Shown: positions 63,988-64,000 of the stretch, piece by piece | Position numbering within the stretch: position 1 is the stretch's first letter | Layout: each line of letters starts with the position of its first letter | The notes under the pieces: generated by a model | What the model saw: only the letters and a program-made list of their open reading frames with translations | Told to the model about the DNA's origin: nothing | Database searches by the model: none | Position numbers and translations under genes: made by a program | NCBI RefSeq assembly: GCF_006546655.1 | Contig: NZ_VIAQ01000020.1 | Span: forward strand, 124,001-188,000 | Direction of reading: 5' to 3' | DNA length: 64,000 bases | DNA from: Methanolobus vulcani | GTDB lineage: Archaea; Halobacteriota; Methanosarcinia; Methanosarcinales; Methanosarcinaceae

Positions 63988-64000
63988 ATCATCACCTAAA

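Overview
The window reads as chromosomal DNA of a methanogenic archaeon of the Methanosarcinaceae, most likely a methylotrophic, Methanolobus-like lineage; the genus is inference. Clade markers seen are AMP phosphorylase, archaeal tRNA methyltransferase Trm56, a geranylgeranyl-reductase-type flavoprotein, a KaiC/RAD55 ATPase, CTERM-anchored surface proteins, bacterial-type gyrBA, archaeal TATA boxes and many lipoproteins. Stop codons are used normally and no in-frame TAG (pyrrolysine) was seen in any recognised gene. No CRISPR array or rRNA was found.

Layout. 1-3.2 kb: a molybdate/tungstate ABC transporter behind a ModE-like operator, preceded by one copy of an intergenic structured repeat (second copy near 18 kb). 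3.4-5.5 kb: a flavin-type protein, an orphan gene fragment and a lone AT-rich PD-(D/E)XK-type nuclease. 5.6-13.1 kb: pdxST, gyrBA and a bactofilin-like membrane protein. 13.1-17.4 kb: an accessory island with a broken SMP-30 gene, unknown proteins, a HEPN-type candidate, an 86-nt tRNA-like RNA gene with its own promoter, and a solitary TnpB. 17.4-25.3 kb: DUF2115, NapH-like ferredoxin, a winged-helix regulator, methionine/homocysteine synthesis (metY-metX-CBS), a CobW-like GTPase and a receiver-PAS-histidine kinase. 25.5-32.7 kb: a five-gene MoxR/DUF58/von Willebrand factor A operon. 32.7-48.6 kb: mostly housekeeping (pheA, mscS, guanine-deaminase-like, deoA, trm56, Nif3, KaiC-like, two paralogous surface proteins, DHH phosphoesterase, engB, radical SAM, gamma-glutamylcyclotransferase, geranylgeranyl reductase, a PUA/EVE-like protein). 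48.7-54.5 kb: FKBP, tRNA-Ser(UGA), a virus-like pseudogene abutting that tRNA, several broken genes and lipoproteins. 54.5-64 kb: a serpin, small zinc proteins, a coiled-coil protein, a candidate structured RNA, a GAF/PAS histidine kinase, a LysE exporter, an fdhD remnant, an E1-like protein with moaE, and a lipoprotein gene interrupted by a stop.

How the parts relate. Mo/W metabolism recurs: modABC at the left edge, E1-like/moaE and the fdhD remnant at the right. The MoxR operon plausibly matures envelope-associated proteins. The most promising unexplained signals are the tRNA-like RNA in the leader of a HEPN-type gene, the G-depleted-loop RNA candidate at 35.67-35.77 kb, the structured RNA candidate at 58.3 kb, the conserved two-copy repeat, and the virus-like frame with two TGA codons at likely Trp positions. 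All assignments are by reading motifs; no database search was possible.
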